Positions 48,020-59,501 of a stretch of 64,000 nt of DNA are shown piece after piece (position 1 is the stretch's first letter; every line of letters starts with the position of its first letter). The stretch comes from Arabidopsis thaliana (Eukaryota; Streptophyta; Magnoliopsida; Brassicales; Brassicaceae). Under the pieces are notes generated by a model. That model was not told the origin of the DNA and made no database searches. It was given only the letters and a program-made list of their open reading frames with translations. The stretch spans positions 2,170,101 to 2,234,100 of the forward strand of contig NC_003074.8 of the NCBI RefSeq assembly GCF_000001735.4. Reading direction: 5' to 3'. Both the position numbers and the translations under genes were made by a program.

Positions 48020-51000
48020 TTACGAACAGCCAAAGCATTTCCTGAAAGAGAGAAATCCAGAAGGTTCTGGGATCGGATCCGAGATATTCTGTTTTGCACT
48101 TGGAAGATGTTTAAAGAAGGCCTTCACGGCTCCAGCCACACCATCCTCGTCCTTCATCGCCTTTGCTAGTGTCTCTGCACTGCTCTTTACCTGCTCACAC
48201 TTAGATGCTCAGTTTCTTTGTTATAAAACAATGCCATGACCAGCCACACAAGTTGATGGTCATATAAACCAAGCTGAACTGCTTAGACTGCAATCAAACC
48301 AAAACTTGTTAAAACCCGATTGGTTAGAAAATACTATTTACCTTATCGTCGAGCATGAAATTTATGGCATCTTCAAGCTTATGAAGTGAGAATTCATCCA
48401 CTGGGATTGGTGAAGGACCAACACCTCTAGCATGCACTCGTTCTCCCCAAAAAGGTTGGTCTCCAAAGAAAGGCACGATTGTAGTTGGGCACTGTGTTCA
48501 AGGAAAAAGCAAAACACTTTCATATTTTACCAACTTAAGTCCTACATCAAGAAACAGACTTTCGCTTTCACACATATTAAACTTACCGAGGCTTTAAGAC
48601 CCGCAGCCGTTGTTCCAGCACCACCATGATGAACCTAAAAGCAGGGGACCAACAATTTCAGGTTTAAAGATGAGACTCATAAACTACTAATCCAGACAAG
48701 TAAAATGTGTGACTAAAAATTTCCAGAACCAAATAAAGAAACAAGATAATCAAGGCTAAACTGTGAGAATTTCCAGATTATTAGACATACCACAGCTTTG
48801 CATCTCGGGAATAGCCAGTCATGTGGGACATTATCCAACAAGTAAACAAAGTCCTTCGGTTCTTTCACTATATGAAAACCACATCAATATTATAGTAACA
48901 TATACCAAACATGAAAACATCCAAAAATGGAAAGGTAATACGGATTGAAGAACTTACAGTTTCCAAGGCCACCCCAACCTTTGTTGATGATTCCTCTCTG
49001 TTTAGTTCTTTGAAGTGCTTCCACAATGATTTCTGTCATTTTCTCTGGTTCTTGCACAGGCTTTACCACAGAATGGGAGATGTATTATTTTCAGTTTCTC
49101 ATAACATAATTACTTACTTAGTTATAAATATTGTTTTCAATTTCTCAGAGAATCCAGTAGAAATACAATTTTGTAAGAAAAAAGACTCACGAGACTACCA
49201 AAGCCGATATATATGGGCTTGTCACCAGCTTCTAGCCATTCCACAAGCTCTGCAGGAGGTTCATAGTTGGATGCAAGATCAAGATAGCAAAATCCCACTA
49301 CATCAATTTGAGGCCCCCAGTCTGAGAAAAAAAAAGAGAGAAGAGTAAAGATCTAAATATAAAAACATCATTATTACATCAGTAAGCTAATGCGTCATAC
49401 TACCTTTTGGCTTTGGTACAAGGTGAGGACTCCACATATATCCATGTGGGATATTAGATCCAGATCCTTGTGTTCCACTTAGATATGTAACAGGCCGTAG
49501 TTTCAATTTCTTTTTCCTAAGGTCATTTACCATATCTCTTATTCCAAGCCAGATCAATGAATCGACGATTTGATATGAAAGCTGAAATTGCATGATGTCA
49601 GTTATGAACAAAGGAGTCAGGTTTAAAAGCAAACAACAATCAGATGTTCTGTCAATATAACAAGTCTCACTCTGTATCCTGCTGGTTGTTTGACACGTGA
49701 CAATGGGTGTGGAAATTCACTTGTTGGTCTGGATCATTATTTAATAGCAAAAAGATAGAGAATGATTCAGAACAAAAACAAATTGAAAAAAATGTGTTTA
49801 AAGTAACACTCATACAGCCATAATCTGTTGCCAATACAAGACTTACGTCCATGGCATGGTGAAAAATACGTGAATCGGTATCTTCAGTGCTTCTGCCACA
49901 TGGGTATGTCCTGAAATGACGATTTCCAAGTTAGTCTATAATAAGTTGGGAAGCTAGAAAAACAAAGCATCTCAAACTATAGCATCATCGCATGTATTTG
50001 CAAACGGTTGTGTCCTCAATGGTGCACACACCAAGATGTGATAAAACAGTAGTCAGTAATACAAAGTTGCTGAAACTAACCATACGCTGGAGGGTTGGCA
50101 ATAATTGCATCAGCTTTAAAGGAAATCCCAGAATCTGGATCAGGTTCTTTACATGCTGGAAGTAGAGAATATATGATGTCCTTCATTTGGTTTCGTTGAA
50201 TTGGAATCTCTGAAGGGCCTGATGGCAAAAAGCCCTTGTTCTTAACCATATCTGTACACAACATAGCAAGGAAACCAGTGAATTGCTGATAACTTTCAAA
50301 GATAGAACTGATAATACTAACAAGGATGAAGAAAGAATGGGAATGTTTGGTAGATACATACAACCGGCGAGCACTTTTGGATCTCCACCTAGAGGATAAA
50401 ACTCTAATCCAGCAGTCAAAACAAACTCTTTAAAATTTGCATGAGTTGCAAGTCTAACTCGATGGCCATAGTCCTACATAACCAAAACAGTCAATTACTC
50501 TCTCCCAACCAATTTAGGTTCATAATATTGTGCAAATGAAGATAGGAGCCAACCTGAAGCCGTTTGGCTATTGCAACAAAAGGTTGAACATCTCCACGTG
50601 TTCCAACAATTAACATCACAATTTGCATAGGAGGGATATACTGAAGGTCAACCCCATCAATAGACTCATCAGCGCAAACACCGTTTTTCGATTCTCCACG
50701 ATCAACAACAATAGGTTGAGGGATAGCATCTGCTGGAACTTCAAACTCAACAGTCCCATCATGTTTCACAGTAGCTATACGGTTCAGCAATTTAAGCTGC
50801 AGATATATAACATTTCCAAAAACGACTAGTGTCACGGAGAGTAACGTTGACCATAAAAGTAGGAATCATAAAAGGAAGTGCACACATGATTCAAAGTCAA
50901 AGAGATTTCATATATAACAGATAACTAAAAATAGAACAAGGACAAGATAGAAAAAAAACAAACCAAAAATAGAAGTACAGTACCTTCTTCCCTGCAGAGA

Positions 51001-51490
51001 TTTTGTCATCGAAAATCTTAGCAGCATCCTCAGCAAGAATGTGAGTAACTTTTTGCTGCCTCTCAGTCTTTGATTTATCTAACCTAGGTTGGTTTGTTGA
51101 TGATGATTCAGCCTTATCACTGCTCGATGAACCCTCCAATGGCATTGTCCATACTCGAGAAAAGCTTTTATTGCCAGTACCTGAAAATCATCCAAACGAG
51201 AATGAATCCAAACCAGACAAAGGAATCAACAATTAACCAAAACTGTTTTTTCAATTGCAAGAAGAGGATAAAATGAAACCTGAAGATTCAGCGACAGTTT
51301 CATCAGCAATGGAGGCAACAACAGTTTTGGGATTGGTCTCAAGTTCTTCAGAAACAATGACGACGCCACTAGCAGCAGCACCGCCTTCAATCTCTTCGAT
51401 TTTCACCGACGCTCTGCCGGAACTTGAGGAAGAAGAAGAAGAAGACGAGGAAGAAACCTTGGCGAGCTCAGCCGGCGATATTTCCGGCAT
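48020..51490 (-). CDS. UGT80A2: sterol 3-beta-glucosyltransferase UGT80A2, multi-exon (At3g07020)
   Basis: Transfers glucose from UDP-glucose to the 3-hydroxyl of membrane sterols to form steryl glycosides. Exon 1 starts MPEISPAELAKV at 51490 and has a long Ser run. The GT28-like N-domain begins at 'MQIVMLIVGTRGDVQPFVAIAKRLQ' with the glycine-rich loop, then 'HRVRLATHANFKEFV'. The C-domain carries 'GFGSLPVQEPEKMTEII', 'GWGGLGN', and the sugar-donor box from '[22 protein letters not shown]' to 'PFFGDQPFWGERV'. The last exon ends 'RKCFGCS', TAA at 48020-48022. About 14 exons; about 637 aa, as I remember the protein. It is the main sterol glucosyltransferase of the plant with UGT80B1 and is membrane-associated. 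Seed-coat and flowering defects are reported for mutants of the pair. Confidence 0.95.
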
Positions 51491-52145
51491 CGTGATTCTC
51501 TCTCTATCTCCACCAGCAGAAAACGATCTGGATCCTTTCTTCGTGTATCTCGAATTTGCGTATGCGTGTTTCGAATCCCAGAAAGTGAAGGAGAGAATTA
51601 ATTATACGATTCTTTTCTTGTAATTCTTCGATTATTGAAATCTTTTTTTAAAGAAATTAAGAAGAAAAGGTTCTATTGTATGGGCACGTTCGGACGAAGT
51701 GGGTCGAAGACGCGTCTGGTGGCTACGTGATGGGTTCGCTCCGGTTCAGGCGAGGGACTTGGTAATTAACTGTCGGAGTGATGGATTATTTGGTCAATTT
51801 ATAATCAAAAAATATCAAACTGTCCGAGAAAAAATATTCGTAAAACGCTGTCGTATGCTGAACAAAAATTAAAAAAAGCGCTGTCGTATGCTTTGACAGC
51901 GAATCTTCTCTTCTGTCTGTCCATTTTTTTTTTTTTTACGTACTTTTCGCCTTTGCCCTTCCCTGAATTTGTTATTATCTTATTAAAGAAACTTTACAAT
52001 TAAGATACTTGAAAGTTTTTGACCCAAGAAGAAGAAGAGTAATCATTGTTTCACCATTTTTTATGATTTTTTCTTCGTATTTTCACATGTCGACTTTTTT
52101 GTAATATAAGATTCAATGTTTTCAAATATCAGAATATAAGTATCT
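51491..52145. promoter_or_regulatory. UGT80A2 upstream region
   Basis: It holds the UGT80A2 5' leader and promoter. A 14-bp direct repeat 'cgctgtcgtatgct' occurs at 51846-51859 and 51879-51892. No gene is seen until the tRNA. Confidence 0.5.
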
Positions 52146-52218
52146 GGTGCTGTGGTGTAGTGGTTATCACGTTTGCCTTACACGCAAAAGGTCTCCAGTT
52201 CGATCCTGGGCAGCACCA
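52146..52218 (+). tRNA. tRNA-Val (anticodon TAC)
   Basis: A full cloverleaf can be drawn by eye. The acceptor GGTGCTG (52146-52152) pairs with CAGCACC (52211-52217), then discriminator A. The anticodon stem TTTGC/GCAAA has the loop CTTACAC, giving TAC (Val, GUA codons). The T arm contains GTTCGATCC. No intron. The genome-encoded sequence is directly followed by a T run, 'ttttt', typical of a pol III terminator. Confidence 0.95.
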
Positions 52219-52900
52219 TTTTTTACTCTCAGAGATATTAAAGAAAACTCATATGTTCTTCGTATCACCACATTTCAAAACAATTAATTTTGTGTTTCTG
52301 ACTAAGAATTAATCAAATTTTCTTCTATTCTGCCAACTCGTAAGATAAAAGTCTTCCAAAATTCTAGTGCACCTAAACTTATTCAATTATTTTCAAAGAA
52401 AGGATAAAATAGAATTAAGAGTGATTGAAGATGCAATCTAAAGGGAGTGCAGCTAAGTTTGGTTGTCTCTTTTTGTTTTTTTACTCCTTCCAATATCTGC
52501 ACTAAATCTTTTCTCCCTTAGAAAACCATTTATTTTGACACGTTATAGGGAGAAATTTGGACAAATACTAAACACAAAAGCAAACCATAACCCATAGCTA
52601 ATTACAAGATGCAACAAAAGATTATTTTTGCACTTAGCTAAATTTGTGCAGAAGAAAGGTAAAGAGAACAAACCAAAAAAGGAACCCCCCTTCCTTAAAC
52701 TCCCTTAGGCTTTGATATGGATATTACCCAAAGGGAGTTTTACAGAACCGTCCTCCGAAGATCACATAACTTAACCATAACCTTTTTTAAAACATATCAA
52801 ACCCCTTGGGATTGTGCTAAGAATTTGAAGGGTCTTTAAGGCAACGGAAAAATATGCAGCAGCTAACCCATACAGCTTAGAAAATGGGATATGAAACAGC
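52219..52900. other. tRNA 3' flank and ALBA6 3' flank
   Basis: It starts with the tRNA terminator T-run, then AT-rich DNA. The right part is probably the ALBA6 3' UTR. No gene is seen. Confidence 0.5.
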
Positions 52901-55154
52901 TTAGGCTTCGTTTTGGTTACTAGCACCATCCCTTGAACGACCACCATTACCCATCCTTCCACGTCCACGACCATATCCGCCTCTACCTCCACGGTATCCG
53001 CCTCGGCCACCTCCATAACCATCACTTTTACCCCCACCATAGCCATCATATCGGCCTCCACCATAGCCATCACGTCTTCCTCCATCATACCTATCAACTC
53101 GGCCACCACCATAGCCATCACCTCTGCCTCCACCATACCCGTCACCTCTGCCTCCACCATACCCGTCACCTCTGCCTCCGCCATACCCATCACCTTGGCC
53201 GCCACTTCTACCTCCATATCCACCTCGGCCGCCACCGTATCCTTCATCTCTGCCTCCACCACGACCGCCACGAAATCCGCCTCTTCTTCCCCCATATCCA
53301 TCGTTTCTGCCTCCACCATATCCGTCATCTCTCCCTCCACCATACCCGTCGTCTCTTCCTCCACCATACCTGTCATTTCTCCTTTCCCCATACCCGTCAT
53401 TTCTCCTTTCCCCATACCCGTCATCTCTCCCACCACCATATCCACCATCTCTCCCACCACCATACCCGCCTCTGCCACCCTGATATCCAGAATCTAACAC
53501 AAATAAAGTGGAGCAAATTAAAGCCAAAACGTATTTCAAACAAAACGTAAATATTGAAACCAAAAGATGATAACACACTTCTGAGTGTTGATCTAGATTA
53601 TAGTCTCATCACCCTTACACCTTATAATATGCTGAGTTTAACTAATTGACAATGTTCAGACTTACCACGATAGCCATAGCTTCGTCCACCACGTCCACGG
53701 CCTCTGCCCGAGTTTGAATACCCACCTTCATTGTCTAGTTATCCCAAAATAAAGCTACAAGTCAGTAACAAACTAAACAAACAATAACATATATTTACCA
53801 TTAGACGAAATGATCGCCTTCTATGGCAAAACAATACCTTGATAATCTTCTTGATAGTTCCCTTGGTCTTTTCCTTCATAACTCCCTTGGTAGTTTCCAT
53901 ATCCACCTCTTCCCCTGCTTCTCCCTCTGCCACGACCTCTCCCTCTCCCATACGAATCTACATTCCAATTAATCACAAGGTGTTATAATAAAACCTACCA
54001 ACATTGACAGATTTAAATCGTCAAGAAAGTTTAAGGCATTACCTTCACCATAAGCATTGTATGGTAGGCGGGCTTGTCTCCCTTGTTGTGGCTGATATTG
54101 AGGCTTAGACTGATCTGACTGTGCTGGAGCTTGATACCTGAACACAATTATAAGCATTTATATTGTAGCTATATCTTAAGAAGCGAGGATACCATGTGAA
54201 GTAAAATTCCATAAAAATATGATTCTGTGATGATTCTTTTGAGATAAAATTATTCAAAGCAAACGAACTCTATGAATCAAGACTTCCCAAGTTCCAACAA
54301 AAGGATGAAGAAAAGTATAACTCACCCAGGAGAATCTTTGTTTAGCTCGCTCAATGACAATGTGATTGAAATCATGGAAACATGGCGCGTCAACTCCACC
54401 CTGCATCATATGGACAATTCACTTGAGGTTACAGAAAAACAAAAGAAAAGAACAGAGTAATGCAAGACACTTACGGAAACAAACCCTCCTCAGTAGGCTC
54501 CCAGACATCAGTAATGCTAATAGAACTGATTGCAATATCTTGATGCAAACCTGGGATTTTATTCTGCAGTATGAATTACAAAGTCAGCTACTTGTATAAA
54601 TCCCAATTAGATGATAAATACTTCACAAAGTTCATAAGAAGAAAAACGCTGACTTTTAGTATCTCAGAGATAGCCACAGTCTTGCTGATTGCCTGCCCCA
54701 TTGCCTTCAACACAATGTCTTTAACACTTTTCTCCTGAAACCAAAAGAAACGGATCATCATTATTTCAAGTACATCACATCGCAAATAGAGTCATTTTTA
54801 GGATCAGAAATGCAAAAAAAAAAAAAAAAAACGAAATCAAAGTAAAATGGTGCATGATGACACATTTGAAACCAAAATGATCGAAAAGAGAAAGGACCCA
54901 AAAAAACCGTACAACAGAGTAGCCGAAACACAAGTCCAATGAAACATTACACACTCCAGTGAGCATATACGACGGTGAATCACGATTTTAGCGAACGACT
55001 TGAAACAAAGTAGAAGAGAGAGAGAGAGTACCTGAAGAAGACTGGTGGCATAACTGATGTAGTTTCGGATAAGGCCTTTACTGGTGATACGGATCTCATT
55101 CTCGTTAATCGGAGACTCTGGTTTCGGTTTAGCGACTCTCTGGTATCTATCCAT
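52901..55154 (-). CDS. ALBA6: ALBA6, Alba-domain RNA/DNA-binding protein with long RGG tail, multi-exon (At3g07030)
   Basis: Exon 1 (55154-55032) starts [14 protein letters not shown] and encodes the first half of the Alba fold ([23 protein letters not shown]). The next exons give '[20 protein letters not shown]', '[12 protein letters not shown]' and '[12 protein letters not shown]'. A Gln/Pro linker then leads to an RG/RGG-rich tail whose last exon (about 53494-52901) is a string of 'GYGGGRDD'-like units ending GASNQNEA. Plant Alba proteins bind RNA and R-loops, and the long RGG class (ALBA4-6) enters stress-induced condensates. The tail predicts RNA binding, Arg methylation and phase separation. 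PRMT family enzymes such as those encoded at 15.4-19.2 kb modify such tails in general; a direct link here is not shown. Confidence 0.9.
52970..53480. repeat. coding minisatellite of the ALBA6 tail
   Basis: An array of 24- to 27-bp units encoding GYGGGRxD/GYGERRND on the minus strand. Long open frames appear in other frames and on the other strand because of its periodicity (for example a His-rich frame 52933-53550 on plus). Copy number is likely to vary between accessions. Confidence 0.85.
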
Positions 55155-56143
55155 TTTACCAGAAGATGAAAAGATCGAAAACCCTAGGTTTTAGAGAGAG
55201 AACAGTGAACGACGCTCTGGAGAAGAAGAAAGGACAGAGATGAGATTTAAGGATAGAGAAACCCTTAGTAATAAACCCTAGAAGGAGAAGAAGGAATCGC
55301 GAGTTTCAAGATGAAGAAGAAAGAGCATCGGGAAAGGCCGATAGTAATACCAAGGGACACCAAAGAGCCTTGAGTTTTTAATTTTTACTATTGACTAGGC
55401 CCAAAACGGTCTTTCGTCAAACCGCTTCAAAACGGGTCAGATATTTTCGGATCCGGATCCGATTTTCGGGGAGGTTAGTATGTCTTTTACGTGCGTTAGT
55501 TGCACGTGGATAACACGAATGACCAGATATCCATCCATCAATAATAATCTCCGTTTTAACCGCCGCGGATCGTTGATAACAAGATTTTTTTTACTTTCTT
55601 CTTTTCAAAATTTCAAAACTTTTCCATCAGTTAAGGAGAAATTTAAAATGGAATGTTTTGGAGTAGTATTAAGTATTTAGTCCAACTGTATCTGGTTATT
55701 TCGATTAGTGTAAAGGTCCTAACTTTTGGGATTGTGAATGAGCCACTTTCATTTAGAAGACTAACACGGTAGTGGAATTTCTTGGTTGAAGCCGATACTC
55801 AAATAACAATGTCAACAATATTAAGGTCTTAACAAAGTAATGTTTACACAGAATTACAGAACAATCAGCTGACCATATTAAATCTTACTTAAATGAATTT
55901 CGAAAAAAAACAGTGGAAACTGCTGTGAAGTGAGCTGTTTAGTCATTAGCACTGACTCATGAGACCAGCAAAAAAATGTTGTCTTTGAGTGAAGAGAAGA
56001 CCTGATTGTTGACTTTCAAAGACAACACATGACAATCAATCTGTTTGGTAAGCTCATGGCGTTTAGTAGTTATGTGAATATCCATCCCTGATTTTCACAG
56101 TACAGTGTGCAGTATCTTGTATGATGAAGCTTGCCTTGGCCGC
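55155..56143. other. ALBA6 promoter and RPM1 3' flank
   Basis: About 1 kb. The left part has ALBA6 leader and telo-box-like 'aaccctag' (55181, 55275). A 16-bp perfect palindrome TCGGATCCGGATCCGA is at 55447-55462 and a CACGTG at 55503-55508. The right part is the RPM1 3' flank. No gene is seen. Confidence 0.5.
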
Positions 56144-58924
56144 CTAAGATGAGAGGCTCACATAGAAAGAGCCATTATCAGTTCTGAAATAATGCTTAAT
56201 CGCAGGAATGTGTTTAACCCTTGACCGGTCCACACTCCCTTCTCCGCGAATGCGTTCTACTAACTGATTAGAAACATGAATCAAATGCAGTTCTTGAAGA
56301 TTTATAAGATTCTCAATTCCTCTTGGTACGTACTCTAACCCTCTACAAGCCCTGACATAAAGCTTCTGAAGCTCAAACATTGCACCGTCTTCTATAACAA
56401 CTTCTGTCAGATGTTTCATCTGAACTATCTCTAGAATCTTCAGATTCTGAAATCCTTGTGCAAAACGCAACCTAGGTCCCATGTATGCATTGTAAAATGA
56501 AAGCCATACCAATCTAGGAAGCGTTTGGATAGAGAGAATGGCGTTTTCCTGTAGCTGAGATCCACGCAAACCCAAATAGGTAAGGTTTTGAAGAGTGTTG
56601 AACCAACTTGGTACTCTCTCCAGTTTCCCAGCAAGAAAGAGCTTCTCAATGCTTGCAGTTGCGATCAGGTCATCTATCTCTAACGGTTCCTCTTCATCAA
56701 TCGACGTTAAAGATAAGAATCGAATTCTTTTAATCTTATTCAGTGAATCGCACAAGTCTCTTCCATGTTCTCTCCTAACCATGACAAGACTTATTCTTGT
56801 GAGCTGAGTCATACACCCGAGATTTTTGATAAGCTCATCTTCTGCGTTGAAGCAGTCCATGACTTGCAAATCCTTCAACTGCCAGATTTTAGGAACAACC
56901 CTTGTACCTAAAACATAATTCCAATTGGAATCATGTCCTTCATTGCGGCGAAAAGTAATGAGATATCGCAACTTCTTCAATTTCCACATCCCTAGAGGAA
57001 GTTCCTCAATCTTGGAGTGCTTTGTGTTCAACGTCTCCAAATTGACGAGTTTATGGAAGTTTTTTGGCAGTTCTTTCACCTGTGTCTTGGACAAATTCAA
57101 GTACTTTAAGTTGAACATAGTTACTAAACAATCTGGTAACTTGCTGATGGAAGAGTCTTCAAGGTCTAAGGCTCTCAGAAGGTTCAGACTTGGAAGTAAT
57201 TCCATCTTGTGTTTAGCAGAAGAGCAAACCAAAAGAGAGTGAAGGTTTGTTGCACGTATACTATCAGGTGTCATCTCTTTCTGAATGCATAAATGGCGAC
57301 TACCGTAATTCTCCATTGTTTCTGCAGCATCATCACCATCACTGTCATCATTATATACATCACAGAACCTCTCAAGTTTGGATACAGATAGAGCAATCTC
57401 CCATATCACGTCATGCATCTTGAACGCCTTGGGTCGTCCAAAAGGATTCCACAAGATAACTTGAAGCATATTTCTGTAAACAAGTTCATTGAGGTAACTA
57501 TCAGCCACTTCTTCTGCTTTCACTCCTCTGATCGGTTCCACAAACCTTTGTGCCATCCACATCCTAATGAGCCTCTTTCTTTTCATCCGATAGTTCACAG
57601 GGAAAAGAGAACAATATAAGAAACAACGTTTAAGCGGGTATGGCAAATCATTGAAGCTAAGGAACATAATGCTTCGAACAATCTTGAGTTCATGATTGTT
57701 GTTCAGTTCCCAGTTTAAAGTACTGTAGACTTTCTTCCATTCTGATTCAAACTTCTTGGTTGACATCATGCTTCCCAAAGAAGCAATAGCTAATGGCAAA
57801 CCCTGACATCTCTCGACTAATTTTCGTGCTATCGGCTCCAAATTCTGCGTTCTGCATTGCTCAAGACTTGCCGGAAAAGCTTTGTTGGAGAAAAGCACCC
57901 AAGCTTCGTCTTCTTTTAAGAGCTCAATCTCGTGCTTTGTGCTCCCAATTCCATATGGGAAAGAAGCCACGTTCATGTCCCGAGTAGTCATCATAACACG
58001 ACTTCCATAAATACCATCTGGTAAAGCAATACTTATCTCCCTCCATAGACCAGTGGTCCATACATCATCAAGCACAACAATGTACCTCTTCGACTGCAAA
58101 TACTCCACAAGTTTTTCCACCAACTCTCTGTAGCCTAAGGAGTATAATTCAGCTGGAATCTGTGTATCTGCTTCTTTGTAAAACTCCTTGATCATGGTCC
58201 TAAACACATCTTCAATCACATAAGATTTCGAGATTGTAACCCAAGCGTAAGACTCAAAATGCCTCCGCACACTTTGAGACTTGAAGATATTCGCTGAGAG
58301 TGTAGTTTTCCCTGAACCGCCCATCCCAACCACCGCGACAACAATCCGCTGAGGTTCGGGACTTAGAAGCCGTCCGATGAGCTTTCCCTTGGGTGCATCA
58401 ATCCCTACAAGACTATTTTCACTAAAGAAAAGAGATGACTCACTGATGTTGTTCACCCACTTTGCATCGCCATCATCAATAGGCGGTAATAATGCTGCTT
58501 GGTAGTTTTCTGAATGATAGTACCTTTTCATGGAATCAGAAATGGATTGAATCATGACATTAACCATTCCTAGCTTTTGAGCTATCGAGTGCCTCGCCCA
58601 CATATACCTCGGGAAATGAAACGCACGCCAAATTTTGGCGCAGCTACGATAACCGTGGATGTGATAGCCAAACTCGTCGAGAATGTCTTCGATTTGGTAA
58701 GCCAAATCTCTCGTGTTTGCCACAAAAGTTTGGAAGAGTTGAGTTGTTGTTGTTGTGGATCCATTTCCACCATGTTTATGAGTATCCTCAAGAAAGGACT
58801 TCATGATCAGCAACTCCTTCTTCATTTTATCAATCTCACCATGGACTCCTGACAATAACAAGGTCTCGTTTTCCAGGACACTAAGAATCCGTCCGATCCC
58901 AAAATCAACAGTAGCCGAAGCCAT
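56144..58924 (-). CDS. RPM1: RPM1, CC-NBS-LRR disease-resistance protein, single exon, 926 aa (At3g07040)
   Basis: An intracellular immune receptor at the plasma membrane. It detects the Pseudomonas effectors AvrRpm1 and AvrB by their action on RIN4, and triggers hypersensitive cell death. Domains: coiled coil about 1-160 with the EDVID-type stretch 'YQIEDILDEF' at 77-86; NB-ARC with P-loop GMGGSGKTT (200-208, Lys 206), kinase-2 'YIVVLDDVW' (281-289), RNBS-B 'GSRVMMTTRD' (307-316), GLPLA (375-379), RNBS-D 'CFLYCSLFP' and MHD at 503-505 (Met-His-Asp, intact). Leucine-rich repeats run from about 575 to the C-terminus (SLSS). No motif is degenerate, so this is a working allele. The gene is known for presence/absence polymorphism: susceptible accessions lack it entirely. 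W-box sites lie upstream. Confidence 0.98.
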   Translation of the reverse strand: MASATVDFGIGRILSVLENETLLLSGVHGEIDKMKKELLIMKSFLEDTHKHGGNGSTTTTTQLFQTFVANTRDLAYQIEDILDEFGYHIHGYRSCAKIWRAFHFPRYMWARHSIAQKLGMVNVMIQSISDSMKRYYHSENYQAALLPPIDDGDAKWVNNISESSLFFSENSLVGIDAPKGKLIGRLLSPEPQRIVVAVVGMGGSGKTTLSANIFKSQSVRRHFESYAWVTISKSYVIEDVFRTMIKEFYKEADTQIPAELYSLGYRELVEKLVEYLQSKRYIVVLDDVWTTGLWREISIALPDGIYGSRVMMTTRDMNVASFPYGIGSTKHEIELLKEDEAWVLFSNKAFPASLEQCRTQNLEPIARKLVERCQGLPLAIASLGSMMSTKKFESEWKKVYSTLNWELNNNHELKIVRSIMFLSFNDLPYPLKRCFLYCSLFPVNYRMKRKRLIRMWMAQRFVEPIRGVKAEEVADSYLNELVYRNMLQVILWNPFGRPKAFKMHDVIWEIALSVSKLERFCDVYNDDSDGDDAAETMENYGSRHLCIQKEMTPDSIRATNLHSLLVCSSAKHKMELLPSLNLLRALDLEDSSISKLPDCLVTMFNLKYLNLSKTQVKELPKNFHKLVNLETLNTKHSKIEELPLGMWKLKKLRYLITFRRNEGHDSNWNYVLGTRVVPKIWQLKDLQVMDCFNAEDELIKNLGCMTQLTRISLVMVRREHGRDLCDSLNKIKRIRFLSLTSIDEEEPLEIDDLIATASIEKLFLAGKLERVPSWFNTLQNLTYLGLRGSQLQENAILSIQTLPRLVWLSFYNAYMGPRLRFAQGFQNLKILEIVQMKHLTEVVIEDGAMFELQKLYVRACRGLEYVPRGIENLINLQELHLIHVSNQLVERIRGEGSVDRSRVKHIPAIKHYFRTDNGSFYVSLSS

Positions 58925-59501
58925 CTTCCTCAGAGTCTCGCTTGAACCTTTTTTCCTTCACTGATTTAGTTTCTCTTGGTGAACTTGCTGAATTTGAGCA
59001 AAGCCAAGCTTTCGGTTCACACCTTACATGCCTGCCACATAACATTTTGATCAATTATCCTTAAGGACCTCAACAAAGTCAACGTCCTTTACTTGCGTTA
59101 AAGTCAACACGGGTTTAAACTGCTTTCACATTTGCAACTTGGAATTCAATTTGACGGATATGGTCGAGTTTGGAAGTTCCAAGAGAGAGACAGAGAAATC
59201 TGATGTACTGAACTCGGGTGTTGTTTTCGTCATTCGTTACCTGAAACTGAAAGGGTAAAAGATTATTACTTTCTTCTGAAGGGCGAAGAAGTACACTTAC
59301 CTCAATGATTTTTGAATGTTCTTAAGATATTTGTTAAGCAAAGCAGAATTGGAATAGAAGAAACGTTAATTAAAGAAATCAAAATCGCTTCAGTATTACT
59401 ACTAGTTCATGAAGCACATATATCAGAAAGTTTAACCGACCGACTCATAAACGCCAAATACAAAAAAAAAAAAAAAAAAAAACGTTGTGGTTTCCAATCA
59501 C
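58925..59501. promoter_or_regulatory. RPM1 promoter with W-boxes
   Basis: Minus-strand TTGACT cores are at 59077-59082 and 59102-59107, 25 bp apart and 153-183 bp before the RPM1 ATG. A third core, TTGAC, is on plus at 59151-59155. WRKY factors bind TTGAC in defence promoters, so this fits. A poly-A tract at 59461-59481 ends the region near the NSN1 3' end. Confidence 0.6.

Noticed and set aside
51846-51892. 14-bp direct repeat upstream of UGT80A2
   Set aside because: Too short and isolated to argue for an element or regulatory array.
52771-53478. 235-residue Met/Glu/Val-rich minus-strand frame
   Set aside because: A second frame of the same ALBA6 minisatellite. The RGG frame joins the Alba exons in phase and this one does not.
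52933-53550. 205-residue His-rich plus-strand frame
   Set aside because: It is antisense to the ALBA6 repeat array; periodic sequence keeps all frames open. No start context or splice signals support it.
55447-55462. 16-bp palindrome TCGGATCCGGATCCGA
   Set aside because: Noted as a possible regulatory or recombination site, but nothing around it supports a role.
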